This document shows, piece after piece, positions 6,811 to 14,948 of a stretch of 23,319 nt of DNA. The stretch comes from CAZIKB01 sp964539665 (GTDB taxonomy: Bacteria; Zhuqueibacterota; Zhuqueibacteria; Oceanimicrobiales; Oceanimicrobiaceae), in NCBI GenBank assembly GCA_964539665.1, contig CAZIKB010000107.1, positions 1 through 23,319 of the forward strand. The letters are read 5' to 3'. The notes beneath the pieces were generated by a model. It saw only the letters and a program-made list of their open reading frames with translations, searched no databases and was not told the origin of the DNA. Both the position numbers and the translations under genes were made by a program. Positions within the stretch are counted from its first letter, which is position 1. Every line of letters begins with the position of its first letter.

Positions 6811-7563
6811 ATGCAATTAACCATTATTGGAAGTGGTACTGGCGCATTGCAGTTAAAGCGCGGTACTCCAGGCTATATTCTTAAAATTCAGGAACAGGTA
6901 ATTTTGCTGGATGGCGGTACGGGTACTTTGAAAAAATGTCTTGCAGCCGGTATCTCATATAAAGATATTGACAAAATATTTTATACCCACCTGCACCCGG
7001 ACCACACCATAGAATTAATTCCATTTCTGTTTGCTACAAAACATACACCTGGATTCACAAGAATAAAGCCTTTAGAAATATATGGTCCAAAAGGATTTAG
7101 AAGTTTCTACAGCAAAGTTACAAATCTATATGGCACGGGAATAATTGATGTAAATTATGATATTAATATTAGTGAGTTAAGTGGGAATTGTATTTCGATA
7201 GAAAAGTGGAAAGTAGAATCCAGATTCATGCAACATTCTGAACATGCAATTGGCTATCGTTTTGAAGCTGGTGATAGAGTCTTTGTATATACAGGCGATA
7301 CTGATTTTTGTGAGGAGGTAATTGAATTGTCGCAAGGCGCTGATGTTTTACTTCTGGAGTGTTCTTTCCCGGACCACATGAAAGTACCCGGACATTTAAC
7401 TCCAACTGAAGCTGGCAAAATAGCCGCCGCCGCAGGTGTTGAAAAACTAATCCTTACCCACTTCTATCCGGAATGCGATGCTGAGGATATTTTGAGCCCC
7501 TGTCGATCTCAATTTCGTGGAACTGTTGTGCTTGCTGAGGATTTAATGAATATTGAGATTTAA
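6811..7563 (+). CDS. Metallo-beta-lactamase-fold hydrolase (RNase Z / phosphodiesterase-like)
   Basis: The 250-residue protein has the binuclear-metal motif THLHPDH (His60, His62, Asp64, His65). Further ligands lie in MQHSEHAIGYR, YTGDTDF, LECSFPD and LILTHFYP. The arrangement, with GHLTPTEAG near the end, resembles the ribonuclease Z, cyclic-nucleotide phosphodiesterase and PqsE-like branch. The exosite arm that binds tRNA in true RNase Z is not obvious, so the substrate is left open. It starts 5 bp after cutA and is followed by tonB after 10 bp. Confidence 0.85.
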   Translation: MQLTIIGSGTGALQLKRGTPGYILKIQEQVILLDGGTGTLKKCLAAGISYKDIDKIFYTHLHPDHTIELIPFLFATKHTPGFTRIKPLEIYGPKGFRSFYSKVTNLYGTGIIDVNYDINISELSGNCISIEKWKVESRFMQHSEHAIGYRFEAGDRVFVYTGDTDFCEEVIELSQGADVLLLECSFPDHMKVPGHLTPTEAGKIAAAAGVEKLILTHFYPECDAEDILSPCRSQFRGTVVLAEDLMNIEI

Positions 7564-7573
7564 AGCCATTAAT

Positions 7574-8455
7574 ATGAATTCTGGGAAAAATATTTATAAA
7601 TTTATTATATTTTCAATTATCTTGCATGTAATTATATTCGCTTTATGGGGATGGCTTTACGAGTTAAATATATTTGCTGCAAAGGAACTTCCTGACAACA
7701 TCCTGGATACCGAACCGCTTGTTTTTGAATTACAAGAGAAAAGGCGTCCCGCAGAAGTTGTTGAGACACCAGAGGATGCCAAAGTTGACGAATTTCAAAA
7801 AGATGCACATTTAGCTTCTGATAAAAATGCATTAGCCAGAAACTCTGAAACCAATCCAGAACTTGATTTGGGCGACGCTTTTGCGAAAGGTGATTATGAA
7901 TTTCGGGAATTACCGACCAATCAATCGCCTCCTGGTGAAGAGGGCATGCAATCTGATGTGAATGAGAAGAAAGATAATGAGTCATCTCAATATTACCGGA
8001 CAAACAGCTCAGAAAAATTTAAACGGGAATATTTAACCAATAAAAAAAGGACAACTAATCCCGGGGCTAAGAACGAATTACCAAAAATATTATATGACAA
8101 TCAAGAATCGCGTGCTCCTGATATGGGGGGATTATCTTTTAATACTTATGATTGGGAATTTGCGCCCTATATGTTGTTGTTAAAAAAGAAGGTGGAAGGA
8201 AATATCTACCCGCCTCCGGCATTTACCCGGCTGGCAATTATTGGCGGTGAAACATTGTTGAAATTCAAGATTTTTCCGAATGGTGAAATGAAGGATTTGC
8301 GAGTTATGAATTACAATGGTCATGAAACATTAATGCAAACCAGTGTGCGGGCAATTGAAATCTCTGTTCCATTTGCGCCATTACCTTTAGACTTTCCGGA
8401 AGCATTTTTGGAAGTAACAGCAAAATTCAACTATTTAATACGAAAACGTTATTAA
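7574..8455 (+). CDS. tonB: TonB-family energy transducer
   Basis: From the ATG at 7574 the protein is 293 residues, or 300 from a TTG at 7553. It has a short cytoplasmic start, one membrane helix (FIIFSIILHVIIFALWGWLY), a long charged periplasmic linker rich in Glu, Asp and Asn, and a C-terminal TonB domain (VEGNIYPPPAFTRLAIIGG through GEMKDLRVM to the end). TonB transmits the proton-motive force of ExbBD to outer-membrane receptors. The linker lacks the Pro-Lys/Glu repeats of E. coli TonB. It is directly followed by exbB and exbD, and could drive the TonB-dependent receptor at 12429. Confidence 0.88.
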   Translation: MNSGKNIYKFIIFSIILHVIIFALWGWLYELNIFAAKELPDNILDTEPLVFELQEKRRPAEVVETPEDAKVDEFQKDAHLASDKNALARNSETNPELDLGDAFAKGDYEFRELPTNQSPPGEEGMQSDVNEKKDNESSQYYRTNSSEKFKREYLTNKKRTTNPGAKNELPKILYDNQESRAPDMGGLSFNTYDWEFAPYMLLLKKKVEGNIYPPPAFTRLAIIGGETLLKFKIFPNGEMKDLRVMNYNGHETLMQTSVRAIEISVPFAPLPLDFPEAFLEVTAKFNYLIRKRY

Positions 8456-8471
8456 AATAGAAAGGATAATT

Positions 8472-9122
8472 ATGGCAGAAGTATGGCAGTTTTTTGTTAA
8501 AGGCGGATTAATAATGATCCCGTTAGGCATTTGCTCAATTTTAGGGTTGGCAATTGTCATTGAAAAATCTATTTCTTTGCGAAGGAAAAAAGTTATTATT
8601 CCAGAAGTTGTGAATGTTTTTGATAATATAAATGGCCCGGATGATATTGGGTTAGCTCTATCCATCTGTGAAAAACATGAAGGTCCTTTTGCAAATATTA
8701 TTCGGGTTGGACTGGTAAATCGGGATGAACCAAAAGAGGAGATAAAAGAATCATTAGTCGACCAGGGACGTCAGGAAGTGCGTACCCTGGAAAGAGGTTT
8801 GGTCATTCTGGAAACAATCGCTGGTATTGCACCGCTCCTCGGTCTCCTGGGTACGGTTATAGGAATATTGAAAGTATTCAATAAATTAACAGATATGGAT
8901 ACGGGAGTAGGCCAGGCCACCGCTCTTTCTGGTGGAATATCTGAAGCGCTTATAACTACTATTTTTGGACTTTCGATAGGTATACCCGCTGTGGTGGTGT
9001 TTAATTATTTTACTAATAAAGCAGAGGATTTTGTTCTGGAAATTGAAAAATACTCTTCTGCGCTTGTAAAAAAAGTTGCTTCTTTTCAAAATAATTCCAA
9101 GGTGAAGGCCGATGCAATTTAA
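8472..9122 (+). CDS. exbB: ExbB/TolQ-family proton channel subunit
   Basis: The 216-residue inner-membrane protein has an N-terminal helix (FVKGGLIMIPLGICSILGLAIV), a cytoplasmic region, and the conserved pair of C-terminal helices (IAGIAPLLGLLGTVIGILKVF and ISEALITTIFGLSIGIPAVVVF) typical of MotA/TolQ/ExbB. With ExbD it forms the motor that energises TonB. GAAAGGA precedes the ATG. The gene overlaps exbD by 11 bp, which suggests coupled translation. Confidence 0.93.
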   Translation: MAEVWQFFVKGGLIMIPLGICSILGLAIVIEKSISLRRKKVIIPEVVNVFDNINGPDDIGLALSICEKHEGPFANIIRVGLVNRDEPKEEIKESLVDQGRQEVRTLERGLVILETIAGIAPLLGLLGTVIGILKVFNKLTDMDTGVGQATALSGGISEALITTIFGLSIGIPAVVVFNYFTNKAEDFVLEIEKYSSALVKKVASFQNNSKVKADAI

Positions 9123-9513
9123 AGTTAAACAAAAAAAGAAAGTATTGATAAACATTACCTCTTTGATTGATGTGCTCTTCCTGCTGCTTATATTTTTTAT
9201 GGTGTCTTCTACATTTTTGGAGCAACCCGGAATTAAATTAGAACTCCCCCACGCTAATAGCGCTGTAGTTTCGGAACAAAAAGATTTCACTCTTTTTGTG
9301 GACAAAGATGGCAAAATGTTTTTAAATAATGACGAGGTTTTAACTGACAATCTGGGGGAAATGTTAAAACAGGCTTTCCCCGACATGAAAGACAGCGCAT
9401 TGATATTAAAAGCTGACCAGGATGTCTCTCACGGAATTGTTGTGCGAATCATGGATATATCCAAACAGAGTGGGGTGAGAAAGCTAATAATTGGTACTAA
9501 ATTGGAAGAATAA
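9112..9513 (+). CDS. exbD: ExbD/TolR-family subunit
   Basis: The 133-residue protein has a short cytoplasmic start (MQFKVKQKKKVLINITSLID), a membrane helix bearing the conserved Asp (LIDVLFLLLIFFMVSSTF), and a periplasmic domain with LILKADQDVSHGIVVRIMD. The Asp carries protons through the ExbB pentamer. The start codon lies inside the end of exbB. No terminator was seen directly after the stop. Confidence 0.93.
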   Translation: MQFKVKQKKKVLINITSLIDVLFLLLIFFMVSSTFLEQPGIKLELPHANSAVVSEQKDFTLFVDKDGKMFLNNDEVLTDNLGEMLKQAFPDMKDSALILKADQDVSHGIVVRIMDISKQSGVRKLIIGTKLEE

Positions 9514-9758
9514 ATAATTTGTGCACCATTGTTTGATTTTGTGATTTCTTCAATTCTTGCTGAGCAAGTAAATCAGTAGAAAATAAAAATCTTGTCAGAA
9601 CAACCACACACAAGGCTGTTACCAAAATGTTGATACGTTTAATTTTTTGAATTTATAATTTTTTTTGAGCGTTCTCTCTTTTAATGCAACAGGCATGCCA
9701 AAAATTCAACAACCGCATAGAATACATATCAAGTAACAAACAATAATGCACCTTTCCC

Positions 9759-9986
9759 TTACGATCCGAAAGCCGCAAATACCCTTAAGTAAACATTGGT
9801 TTGAAACAAAGAGCAGCGTGCCGCATCACGTTGGATGATTTTTTTCATAAAGCGATCTGCAGCAAAGACGAAACCGCTGCCCATCAACGTACGTTCGTTT
9901 ACGACAATCAGGTTGAAGAGTGGAATAGACAAAAATACAAGGCTTAAAATGTGGAAAAATTTTAGAATTTCATATAAATTATCCAT
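9759..9986 (-). pseudogene. Truncated membrane-protein gene (DUF2269-like N-terminal part)
   Basis: From the ATG at 9986, with GAGGT upstream, this encodes 75 residues: MDNLYEILKFFHILSLVFLS, a membrane segment ending NLIVVNERTLMG, then ADRFMKKIIQRDAARC. It resembles the start of small four-helix membrane proteins of the DUF2269 type, which are about 150 residues long. The sequence after YLRVFAAFGS stops early and looks foreign, so the gene is probably broken. It is divergent from merR. The family match is from memory and moderate. Confidence 0.4.
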
Positions 9987-10038
9987 ATCGTACCTCATTG
10001 CCAATTATTGACTTTTTTTTAAAAAATCAAAAAAAGAC

Positions 10039-10070
10039 TTGACTCAGTACTAAGGTACAGTGCTTATATT
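10039..10070 (+). promoter_or_regulatory. merOP: Mercuric MerR-type operator/promoter
   Basis: TTGACT (10039-10044) is followed directly by C-A-GTAC-taag-GTAC (dyad halves 10047-10050 and 10055-10058) and a -10 region TTATAT/TATATT (10064-10070). The spacer is an over-long 19-20 bp. The Tn501/Tn21 mer promoter has the same build, TTGACTC then GTAC-N4-GTAC, in which Hg-bound MerR untwists the spacer. It lies about 100 bp before merR, which is thus likely autoregulated as the first gene of the operon. Confidence 0.75.
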
Positions 10071-10113
10071 ATAAATAAAAATTGAAAAAACCACAATAAT
10101 CCTGGAACCCTGC

Positions 10114-10135
10114 ACTAAGCTACAGACTGTATAAC
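10114..10135 (+). promoter_or_regulatory. Second, partial copy of the mer operator
   Basis: ACTAAGCTACAG (10114-10125) differs in one of 12 bases from ACTAAGGTACAG in the first operator (10049-10060). It is followed at the same 16-bp offset by a -10-like TATAAC (10130-10135). The -35 box is not kept (GGAACC at 10104-10109). The copies are exactly 65 bp apart. Confidence 0.5.
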
Positions 10136-10141
10136 AGTAAA

Positions 10142-10561
10142 ATGAAAGAAAATCACATGAAAACATTTACAGTAGGACAATTGGCTAAGAAGGCCGAGGT
10201 TAATATTGAAACGGTTCGCTTTTATGAAAAACGCGGACTTTTGCCCAAACCGATAAGACGTGAGTCTGGGTATCGGCAATATTCAGAGAATGATGTTGCG
10301 CGTATCCTGTTTATTAAGCGTGCCAAGGAATTAGGGTTCACCCTGAAGGAAATATCGGAGCTTCTCTCTCTAAAAATTGACACTGATACTACGTGTGGAG
10401 ATGTAAAAAGATTAGCAAATAGCAAAGTCAATAATATCGAGGAAAAAATTAAAGACCTTCAGCGAATAAAACAAACTTTGAATGAGTTGATATTATTGTG
10501 CGATAAAGAAAGTGCTATAAGCAGCGAATGTCCCATATTAGAATCTATGGATAAAAAATAG
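10142..10561 (+). CDS. merR: Mercuric-type MerR transcriptional regulator
   Basis: The 139-residue protein has the MerR winged HTH (FTVGQLAKKAEVNIETVRFY, RGLLPKPIRRESGYRQY) and a long dimer helix. All three mercury-binding cysteines are present: Cys85 (TTCGDV), Cys120 (LILLCDKE) and Cys130 (SSECPILESM), matching Cys82/117/126 of Tn501 MerR with one extra residue between the last two. MerR represses its operon and activates it when Hg(II) binds across the dimer. The ATG at 10157 (MKTFTVG) is an equally good start, and neither has a strong ribosome binding site. It is transcribed in the same direction as the genes it likely controls. Confidence 0.9.
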   Translation: MKENHMKTFTVGQLAKKAEVNIETVRFYEKRGLLPKPIRRESGYRQYSENDVARILFIKRAKELGFTLKEISELLSLKIDTDTTCGDVKRLANSKVNNIEEKIKDLQRIKQTLNELILLCDKESAISSECPILESMDKK

Positions 10562-10572
10562 AGGTGTATATT

Positions 10573-11196
10573 ATGCAAGACAAAATTGTAAGTATCGGTT
10601 CAATATTTACAGCATTTTTAGCTTCATTGTGTTGTCTCGGGCCGGCTTTACTGGCGATTGCCGGAGTCGGAAGTGTAGGATTCTTATCTGTTTTTGAGGC
10701 GTATCGGCCATACCTGATTGGATTGACTGTGTTACTTTTAGCAACGGGTCTTTTCTTTGCATACAGAGGGAAAAAGGTTGAGTGCGAAGATGGAACCTGT
10801 AAAATAGAAAGTGCTGGAAAGTGGAATAAAATCTTATTATGGGTTGCCGCTCTTGTCGCAGTTTTCTTTTTATCTTTTCCTTATCTTAATATTAATTCAT
10901 TATTCACCAAAGTTTATCAAAATAAGGAAGGCATAGATAAAATGAATCTTCAAGAAGTCTTTATTCCTGTTGAAGGGATGACATGTAGTGGTTGTGAAAA
11001 GAACGTGGAATCTGCAGTCAGCAGGATGGAAGGGATTTCAGAGATTATAGCAGACCATACCAAGAGTCAAGCTCTTGTTAAATTTGATAAAAATAAAACC
11101 AGCGTAGTTAAAATCGTAGAAGTTATTAATGCAGAAACGGGTTACAAAGCCCAAGTATCCGGGAAGGAAATAAACAAAAAGGAGAAAATTCAATGA
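10573..11196 (+). CDS. merTP: MerT-MerP fusion mercuric transporter (MerTP)
   Basis: The 207-residue protein joins a MerT-like part of three membrane helices to a C-terminal HMA (MerP-like) domain. The first helix carries the vicinal pair Cys20-Cys21 (SLCCLGP), and the loop between helices 2 and 3 carries Cys71 and Cys76 (VECEDGTC). The HMA motif is GMTCSGC (Cys138, Cys141). MerP captures Hg(II) in the periplasm and MerT passes it inward. With three helices the fused domain falls on the periplasmic side, as needed. The ATG at 10573, with GAGG 8 nt upstream, is preferred over GTG at 10564. It overlaps the next gene by 4 bp. Confidence 0.88.
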   Translation: MQDKIVSIGSIFTAFLASLCCLGPALLAIAGVGSVGFLSVFEAYRPYLIGLTVLLLATGLFFAYRGKKVECEDGTCKIESAGKWNKILLWVAALVAVFFLSFPYLNINSLFTKVYQNKEGIDKMNLQEVFIPVEGMTCSGCEKNVESAVSRMEGISEIIADHTKSQALVKFDKNKTSVVKIVEVINAETGYKAQVSGKEINKKEKIQ

Positions 11197-11732
11197 ATTC
11201 TTGTTGTACTCAGCCTATTGAAAAGATAGCTGCCAACCAACAACAGACCGGGGACGATAGTTGTTTAATTACTGGACAAACATCTGTCCCACCCGGTGCG
11301 AAGTGTCCTGTTTCAGGAACAAGTGGACCAAAAGTTCAAATTAAAACTTTAGAAAATTTATTGAAATCCGAATCAAAAGCTGACATTCAGCGTGTTCAAT
11401 ACTACTATTGCGCAGAATCTGCTTGTGAGGTTGTCTACTTCTCTAATGAATCCGTGCCCTATTTTACAAAAGATGACCTCATAGTCAAAGTCTTCCATAA
11501 AGATAGCGGCGATGATGTGAATGTTTGCTACTGCTTTGATTGGACGCGCGGCAAAATCAGGGAACAAATTCGTTTAACAGGGGAATCCACAGCTTCTATT
11601 GAAATTGCAAAAAAAGTAAAAGCAAAGCTGTGTATGTGTGACATCAAGAACCCTAAGGGCAAATGTTGTTTAGGTGATGTAAATACGGTTATAAAGGAGT
11701 CCTTAAATTTAAAAATTATAGAAAGGAGTTGA
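11193..11732 (+). CDS. CopZ N-terminal-domain-like Fe-S/Zn metallochaperone (stand-alone)
   Basis: The 179-residue protein matches the N-terminal half of Archaeoglobus CopZ, which holds a [2Fe-2S] cluster and a zinc ion and can reduce Cu(II). Visible blocks are CPVSGTSGPKV, VQYYYCAESACEVVYF, the paired cysteines in NVCYCFDWTRGKIREQI, and KLCMCDIKNPKGKCCLGDV. The C-terminal HMA domain of full CopZ is absent. No signal peptide is seen, so it should be cytosolic, where metal leaving MerTP would arrive. Its start overlaps the merTP stop, so translation is probably coupled. A reducing or sequestering step for Hg or Cu is an inference. Confidence 0.75.
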   Translation: MNSCCTQPIEKIAANQQQTGDDSCLITGQTSVPPGAKCPVSGTSGPKVQIKTLENLLKSESKADIQRVQYYYCAESACEVVYFSNESVPYFTKDDLIVKVFHKDSGDDVNVCYCFDWTRGKIREQIRLTGESTASIEIAKKVKAKLCMCDIKNPKGKCCLGDVNTVIKESLNLKIIERS

Positions 11733-11739
11733 TTTTCAA

Positions 11740-12309
11740 TTGTCAAACAATAGATTATTCATAATCTCGGTCATTTTGGTATTCGCATTCGCTGCGACCT
11801 TGACCGCTTCCATTCAACTGCAGAAAGTCACCCTGAGAGTCGACGGACTCGCCTGTCCTTTCTGTGCCTATGGTTTAGAGAAGAAACTAAAACGGATTGA
11901 GGGCGCTGAGAAACTCGAAATCAGAATAAACGAAGGCGTAGTAATTCTCCACTTCAAAGAAGGCACCAAAATTGATAAAGAACTGATTGCCAAAAAAGTT
12001 AAGGAAGCCGGTTTTACCCCCAAAGAAATGCAGATTGAAGGGGTATCCAAAGAAGTAGCTGTGCAATCAGATGCTATTAAGGGCCGAAAAATTACTCTCA
12101 ACATCAAAGGCATGAAATGCGACGGGTGTGTTTCCAGAGTGAAAACCGCTCTGAACAATCTGGACTGTGTGAAAAATGTTGCGGTAGACTTACCCACAGA
12201 AAAAGCCACGTTTACGTGCACAGATAAAAAAGTTGACCAGAGCAAATTTGTACAAGCGGTTGAGAAGTTAGGGTTTAAAGTTAGGGTGGCTGATAAAAAA
12301 AGTGAGTAG
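11740..12309 (+). CDS. Exported protein with two HMA (heavy-metal-associated) domains
   Basis: The 189-residue protein starts with a signal peptide or anchor (LFIISVILVFAFAATLTAS). It has two ferredoxin-like HMA domains: LRVDGLACPFCAYGLEKKL with CPFC (roughly residues 28-95) and LNIKGMKCDGCVSRVKTAL with CDGC (roughly 117-182). Each pair of cysteines binds one soft metal ion. It is probably a periplasmic carrier between the outer-membrane receptor and MerTP. The start is a TTG at 11740, the only start that keeps the signal peptide, with AAAGGAG about 11 nt upstream. It follows the CopZ-like gene by 7 bp. Confidence 0.82.
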   Translation: MSNNRLFIISVILVFAFAATLTASIQLQKVTLRVDGLACPFCAYGLEKKLKRIEGAEKLEIRINEGVVILHFKEGTKIDKELIAKKVKEAGFTPKEMQIEGVSKEVAVQSDAIKGRKITLNIKGMKCDGCVSRVKTALNNLDCVKNVAVDLPTEKATFTCTDKKVDQSKFVQAVEKLGFKVRVADKKSE

Positions 12310-12351
12310 AATTCGTAGAGCGGGGTATCAACAAATAACAAAATAGCATTT

Positions 12352-12415
12352 CCAACGGATGAGATGATTTTGTATCAGTTGGGTTGTTTCAATCCGTTGG
12401 GTCACTAATCATCTT
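12352..12415 (+). promoter_or_regulatory. Interdigitated inverted repeats before the TonB-dependent receptor
   Basis: CCAACGGAT (12352-12360) pairs perfectly with ATCCGTTGG (12392-12400). GAGATGAT (12361-12368) pairs with ATCATCTT (12408-12415, one G-U). The order A-B-A'-B' means the stems are either a pseudoknot or alternatives to each other. The last arm ends 13 nt before the receptor's ATG and is followed by TATTTT, so translation control or attenuation is possible. Confidence 0.4.
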
Positions 12416-12428
12416 ATTTTCGATTCTA

Positions 12429-14948
12429 ATGAAGTTTAAGCAGTTAAAAATTTTGTCTTTAATATTTCTTACCCTCACCTTTGAAGTTTTTGCTCAACAA
12501 AATGCCGCCATCAAAGGATACGTAAAAGATGCGAAGAAGAATGAGCCCTTAGCAGGAGTAAACGTTGTAATTTTAGGTTCAACGCATGGAGCAGCGACAA
12601 ACAAAGAAGGTTTTTATGAAATCAAAGGCATACGCTCTGGCGAGTACAAATTAGAAGCCAGAATGATTGGATTTAAAAAGCAAATAAGAGGAGTTAAAGT
12701 TAAGCACGGAGAAACTCTTCAATTAAATTTTGGTCTTGTGCCCACAGTTATTGAATTGAATAAAATCACGGTCGAAGCAAATAAAATCAGTGAGCCGATA
12801 CCGGTAATTAAGATAGAAGCAAAAGAAATTAAAAGGCTCGCCCCTACTACCACCGCGGACATACTAAAGGAAGTCCCTGGTGTCTCGACGTCACGTTCCG
12901 GCAGTTGGGGTACAAAACCTTACCTGCAAGGCATGACCGATTCCAGAATCCTGGTATTTATTGACGGCGTTAAAACCAACCAGGCCTGCCCCATGGGTAT
13001 GGATGCCTGCACCGCAACCATCGAACCTGATATAATTTCGAATATAGAAGTACAAAAAGGACCGGGCTCTGCGCAATACGGTTCTGGCAACATGGGCGGG
13101 GTTATTCAAATTTCATCGCTAAATCCTGAATATTCAGCAAGCCAAAAATTTGAAACCGACGTTGGGTTTGTCAGCAAATACCAGAGTGTGTCTAATTCCC
13201 GCACTGGCCTGCTTTCTTTGAGCGGCGGGAATGCTAAGTTTGACTTTATTGCCAGCGTTGGAGAAGGCAAACACGATGACTATAAAACAAAATTGGGTGT
13301 TATTAAAAACAGCGGTTTTGGCTCAAACACCTTTCATCTAAAAACCCGGTATCGTCCTGCTTATAATCAACAACTGCTTTTTACAACCCAATTTTACAGA
13401 GCGCAAGATATTGGTTGGCCGGCTGCTAATACCATCATTCCCGAAGAAATGAGAGATACTTATGCCGTGAATTATATTGTTGGCGATATTGCGCAAACGC
13501 TGCAAATGATTAAGGTTAATCTCTCCTATCAATCTATGCATCACAATATGATAAATAACATTTCCGACAACAAGCAATTATTTGGAAATTCAAAGTCAAT
13601 TACCATCAATGGGAATCTGGATAGCTATTGGGCAATCGGGAAAAAAAACAAACTCATATCCGGTGTGTTCTACAGTTTGTGGAAAATGAATGCAGAACGC
13701 AGCGGGCTGAATAACGGCGAACGATTACCCGTCATAAGAATTCTTCCTAACTCCTCAGTGAGTGAATTGGGAGTTTTTGTTCAGGATGATTTTGAAGTGT
13801 CAGATCGCTTCAAAGTGCAAACCGGGGTTCGAGCAAATTATATCAGCTCAAATGCAAAGAAAGAGCCGGCTTCAACCCTTTCCCAGGACAATCTGCAATC
13901 CGAACAGTTTGTTCTCAGTGGCTCTGCGGGCCTGCTTTATGATATAACAGAAAACATGGCGCTTACCGCCTCTGTGAGTAAGGGATTCAGAGCAGCCACG
14001 CCGGTGGAACGGTATATTGCCACCCCCATGCTTGACGGCTACTACCGAATTGGCAATCCAGACCTGACTTCGGAAACCAATATCAGTAAACGCGCCGGCA
14101 TAAGAGGCATGTGGAGCCGATTTAACTGGAGCCTTGAATTTTATACCAACAGTCTTTCTAATCTGATAGCCGCCCGGGTAGATACCACATTGTCCACTCC
14201 TTACGCGGAACTGAAAGGGACAAAACGCTTTGACAATATTCAAACAGCGAACATCGTCGGGGGCAGTGTTGTGGTTGAATTCGCGCTAACGCCAAAGTGG
14301 TTTCTCAAGACGAATTTATCGTATGACCGCGGTGAGGATAAAGTAACCTCAGCTCCGCTTCCGGGACTGGCGCCGTTGCAGTCAATTACAAAGCTTACTT
14401 TTGATAATATCAAAAAAGGATATTGGCTTGAGCTTGCGGCAAAAGTCGCAGCGGCGCAGAATCGTTATGCTGAGCAGTACGGAGAAAAACGCACGCCGGG
14501 ACATGTTGTATTTGACATTCGTGGCGGATGGGAAATTAAAGAGGGCATCGAGCTCACCGCTGGCATTGAGAATATCTGGAACAAATATTATCGAAATCAC
14601 TTAAACCTGGCCTTGCTTCCCGAACCTGGGCGCAATGTGTTTGCTTCTTTGAGATTCACATTACCCGTGGCAAGTTTCACGAAAAAGGCGCTGCCATTCA
14701 CGAATGGTCAACGAGTTAGTCTGGCGATTGAAGGCATGGCTTGTGAGTCTTGTGTGAAAACAGTGCATGAGCGAATCAGCGCGCTGCCGGGTGTGGTTTC
14801 GACAACAGTGAGCCTTACAGAAAAAACGGCGCGGGTAATCATCCAGGAGAATAAAGTTTCGCTGGATGAATTGATTACTGTTGTTGAACGAGCTGGCTTT
14901 AAAGCTTCACTAATTTCTGTTGAACCTTTTAAAAAAGACAAAAAATGA
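12429..14948 (+). CDS. TonB-dependent outer-membrane receptor with C-terminal HMA domain
   Basis: From the ATG at 12429 the protein has 839 residues: a signal peptide (1-23), a carboxypeptidase-regulatory-like domain (about 27-105), a TonB-box-like KITVEA, a plug (about 135-225), a 22-strand-type barrel to about residue 760, and then an HMA domain with GMACESC (Cys772, Cys775). The plug holds CPMGM-DAC (Cys187, Met191, Cys194). A later loop holds SMHHNM (His372-Met374). Together these match the CxxxM and HxM copper site described for OprC. The barrel's C terminus faces the periplasm, so the HMA domain could take metal directly from the channel. The substrate is probably Hg or Cu ions. A TTG at 12384 is a poorer start. 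Confidence 0.9.
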   Translation: MKFKQLKILSLIFLTLTFEVFAQQNAAIKGYVKDAKKNEPLAGVNVVILGSTHGAATNKEGFYEIKGIRSGEYKLEARMIGFKKQIRGVKVKHGETLQLNFGLVPTVIELNKITVEANKISEPIPVIKIEAKEIKRLAPTTTADILKEVPGVSTSRSGSWGTKPYLQGMTDSRILVFIDGVKTNQACPMGMDACTATIEPDIISNIEVQKGPGSAQYGSGNMGGVIQISSLNPEYSASQKFETDVGFVSKYQSVSNSRTGLLSLSGGNAKFDFIASVGEGKHDDYKTKLGVIKNSGFGSNTFHLKTRYRPAYNQQLLFTTQFYRAQDIGWPAANTIIPEEMRDTYAVNYIVGDIAQTLQMIKVNLSYQSMHHNMINNISDNKQLFGNSKSITINGNLDSYWAIGKKNKLISGVFYSLWKMNAERSGLNNGERLPVIRILPNSSVSELGVFVQDDFEVSDRFKVQTGVRANYISSNAKKEPASTLSQDNLQSEQFVLSGSAGLLYDITENMALTASVSKGFRAATPVERYIATPMLDGYYRIGNPDLTSETNISKRAGIRGMWSRFNWSLEFYTNSLSNLIAARVDTTLSTPYAELKGTKRFDNIQTANIVGGSVVVEFALTPKWFLKTNLSYDRGEDKVTSAPLPGLAPLQSITKLTFDNIKKGYWLELAAKVAAAQNRYAEQYGEKRTPGHVVFDIRGGWEIKEGIELTAGIENIWNKYYRNHLNLALLPEPGRNVFASLRFTLPVASFTKKALPFTNGQRVSLAIEGMACESCVKTVHERISALPGVVSTTVSLTEKTARVIIQENKVSLDELITVVERAGFKASLISVEPFKKDKK

